This document shows positions 49,242 to 50,223 of a DNA stretch of 50,223 bases, piece after piece. Every line of letters starts with the position of its first letter. The stretch's first letter is position 1. The translations under genes and the position numbers were made by a program. Below the pieces are notes generated by a model, which worked only from the letters and a program-made list of their open reading frames with translations, was not told the origin of the DNA and searched no databases. The stretch covers positions 1 through 50,223 of the forward strand of contig NZ_JAKVBC010000038.1 of assembly GCF_022447245.1 (NCBI RefSeq). The letters are read 5' to 3'. The DNA comes from Kordia sp. (GTDB taxonomy: Bacteria > Bacteroidota > Bacteroidia > Flavobacteriales > Flavobacteriaceae).

Positions 49242-49747
49242 ATGATATAACAGCTGTAATCATCCAAAACAATAGATAGATAATACCAACCCCATCCTAT
49301 GATTTTAAAGTACGTAAAATCAGTCTACCACATTTGATTCACTCTAGTGGTTTTATCTTTGAACTCATTGCTTTCCTGCATTAAAATATGCGCTGGTGAT
49401 GTCATAAGACCTTGTTTCTTTAGTATTCTGTATACAGAACTCTCAGATATATAATAGTGCTTAACATCTATCATATGATAGGCAAGTTCTCTTGGAGATT
49501 TATCTGGTAACTCTAAAGCTAGCTCTATTACTTGATTTCTTACCTGATCAGGAATCTTATTCCAATAACTATTTCTAACTGCTGTTTTAGGAGCTAGACC
49601 ATCATTTCCCTCTTTTAAATATTGACCATACCATTTGTAGAATGTACTCTTATTGATTCCTAGTTCTTTAAGGGTTCGGTTGCAACCAATCTGTGAACCT
49701 TCTACTATTTGGATGATCTCATATTTTTCTGCCTGAGTAAATCGCAT
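49236..49747 (-). pseudogene. IS3 transposase OrfB, truncated with an in-frame stop
   Basis: The frame from ATG 49747 (MRFTQAEKYEIIQIVEGSQI) contains the helix-turn-helix part (LGINKSTFYKWYGQYLKEG) and ends at TAG 49325-49327 after VNQMW. Past the stop the same frame reads TDFTYFKIIGWGWYYLSIVL then DDYSCYIIHWELC, i.e. the first two Asp of the DDE catalytic domain, where a Gln codon is usual at the stop (CAG to TAG). The frame is then lost at the Rrf2 junction; the catalytic Glu is absent, so it cannot be active. Confidence 0.8.
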
Positions 49748-49761
49748 ATACTTCTTAAATT

Positions 49762-50112
49762 TTATCCGAGACCATTCAAGCTTTTTTTCAATACACGATT
49801 CTTTAAAGTCAGTTCTGCAACGACCTCTTTTAAATCTCTGTTTTCTTCTCGAAGTGCTTTTACTTCACTAGTGTTGGCTTCGCGCATAGCATCGCCCAAC
49901 AGGCGTTTCTTACCAGCTTCAAGGAAGTCTTTATTCCATTTATAGAATAATGAAGGAGCTATGTTTTCTCTGCGGCAGATCGCTGCTACACTTTCTTCTC
50001 CTTTTAAACCTTCTACTACAATACGGATTTTCTCCTCAGAGGAAAACTTACTGCTAGTTTGACGTTTAATGTCTTTGATGACAGCTTTGGCTGTGCGTTT
50101 TTTTTGTGTCAT
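49762..50112 (-). CDS. IS3-family transposase OrfA
   Basis: A 116-residue protein with the helix-turn-helix (EESVAAICRRENIAPSLFYK) and a leucine-zipper-like helix (LREENRDLKEVVAELTLKNR). Near its end the minus strand has a run of seven A followed by G (49788-49781), the usual -1 slip site of IS3 elements; the -1 frame is open through to OrfB, so an OrfAB fusion was possible before the OrfB damage. Confidence 0.85.
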   Translation of the reverse strand: MTQKKRTAKAVIKDIKRQTSSKFSSEEKIRIVVEGLKGEESVAAICRRENIAPSLFYKWNKDFLEAGKKRLLGDAMREANTSEVKALREENRDLKEVVAELTLKNRVLKKSLNGLG

Positions 50113-50138
50113 GGTGTGAACTTTTTTAAGGATTTTAC

Positions 50139-50168
50139 AATATCTTCAAAGCATGCTTTGAAGATATT
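50139..50168. repeat. Perfect 30-bp palindrome upstream of OrfA
   Basis: The arms AATATCTTCAAAGCA and TGCTTTGAAGATATT meet without a loop (centre GCATGC). It lies 27 bases upstream of the OrfA start, inside the IS leader, where it may hide the start from transcripts entering from outside. Confidence 0.75.
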
Positions 50169-50223
50169 AAACTCTCCTATATTAATATCCTTTAACTAGT
50201 CCACTTTTATCTGAAAATTTACA

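Larger units (their letters stand above)
49236..50223 (-). mobile_element. Degenerate IS3-family insertion sequence
   Basis: This contains an OrfA and a truncated OrfB of IS3 type on the minus strand. The inner part of OrfB is fused to the Rrf2 fragment near 49236, so the 3' end of the IS is missing. The 5' end probably lies at or beyond the right edge of the window (the minus strand starts TGTAAATTTTCAGATAAAAG). Confidence 0.8.

Noticed and set aside
4533-49327. Recoding of stop codons across the genome
   Set aside because: Three different contexts and two different stops, one of them in a dead transposase; all other genes here use TAA, TAG and TGA as normal ends. Decay or error explains it better.

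Overview
The window looks like chromosomal DNA of a marine flavobacterium (Bacteroidota, family Flavobacteriaceae; the gene content reminds me of Kordia or a close relative, which is inference). The reasons are low GC, many promoters with the Bacteroidota -7 box TAnnTTTG, a TonB-dependent receptor with a carboxypeptidase-regulatory N-domain, a type IX secretion (T9SS) C-terminal tail, Bacteroidota-type lipoproteins and typical flavobacterial families (DUF2141, GIN/DUF2807, PspC-PadR, DUF4129/DUF4350/MoxR/DUF58). I saw no rRNA, tRNA or CRISPR array.

Layout. 1-1000: a cassette-like stretch in which three copies of a structured ~75-bp repeat separate a lipoprotein gene and the broken start of a second one; both are preceded by what look like last codons of displaced genes, the layout of orphan toxin-tip/immunity modules. 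1.3-6.4 kb: small genes, a PsiD-like pyruvoyl decarboxylase, two GNATs (one broken), a lipoprotein with an in-frame stop and a DinB protein. 6.4-12.3 kb: TonB-dependent receptor, a metal-dependent membrane hydrolase, two YhhN paralogues (one without the family's key residues) and a type II NADH dehydrogenase. 12.4-17.4 kb: ECF sigma factor with a membrane partner, acyltransferase, NUDIX hydrolase and a lipoprotein cyclophilin whose start codon is 2 bp from the NUDIX start. 17.4-25.1 kb: a membrane-protein/MoxR operon (TRIC, RDD / SpoIIM, DUF4129, DUF4350, MoxR, DUF58) in which the DUF4129 gene carries an in-frame TAG. 25.1-30.7 kb: a gene-poor, decaying stretch with gene fragments, a three-copy 22-bp repeat array, a candidate structured RNA, a DUF2141 protein, the Dps/OxyR peroxide pair and a T9SS-protein remnant. 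30.8-37.1 kb: AIM24-like and DUF4442 proteins, the DUF4870 / PadR / PspC / GIN-lipoprotein envelope-stress cluster and thioredoxin reductase. 37.3-39.0 kb: three genes of unknown function forming one operon. 39.2-49.1 kb: a MacB-type efflux operon (membrane fusion protein, ATPase, two FtsX permeases) facing an NtrC-type response regulator and its histidine kinase. 49.1-50.2 kb: an Rrf2 regulator cut after about 23 codons by a degenerate IS3 element.

The clearest regulatory circuit is at 46.2-46.4 kb. A sigma-54 type promoter (GG-N10-GC) points at the efflux operon, and two 16-bp inverted repeats spaced 22 bp apart sit upstream, next to the start of the NtrC-type regulator. A second candidate circuit joins the PadR operon and the distant DUF2141 gene through a 24-bp promoter element shared at 21 of 24 positions. 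Oxidative-stress functions (OxyR with both redox cysteines, Dps, thioredoxin reductase) lie within 9 kb.

Three otherwise readable frames contain single in-frame stops (4533, 20979 and 49327 minus). The most likely reading is ordinary decay or assembly error, but the DUF4129 case deserves checking.
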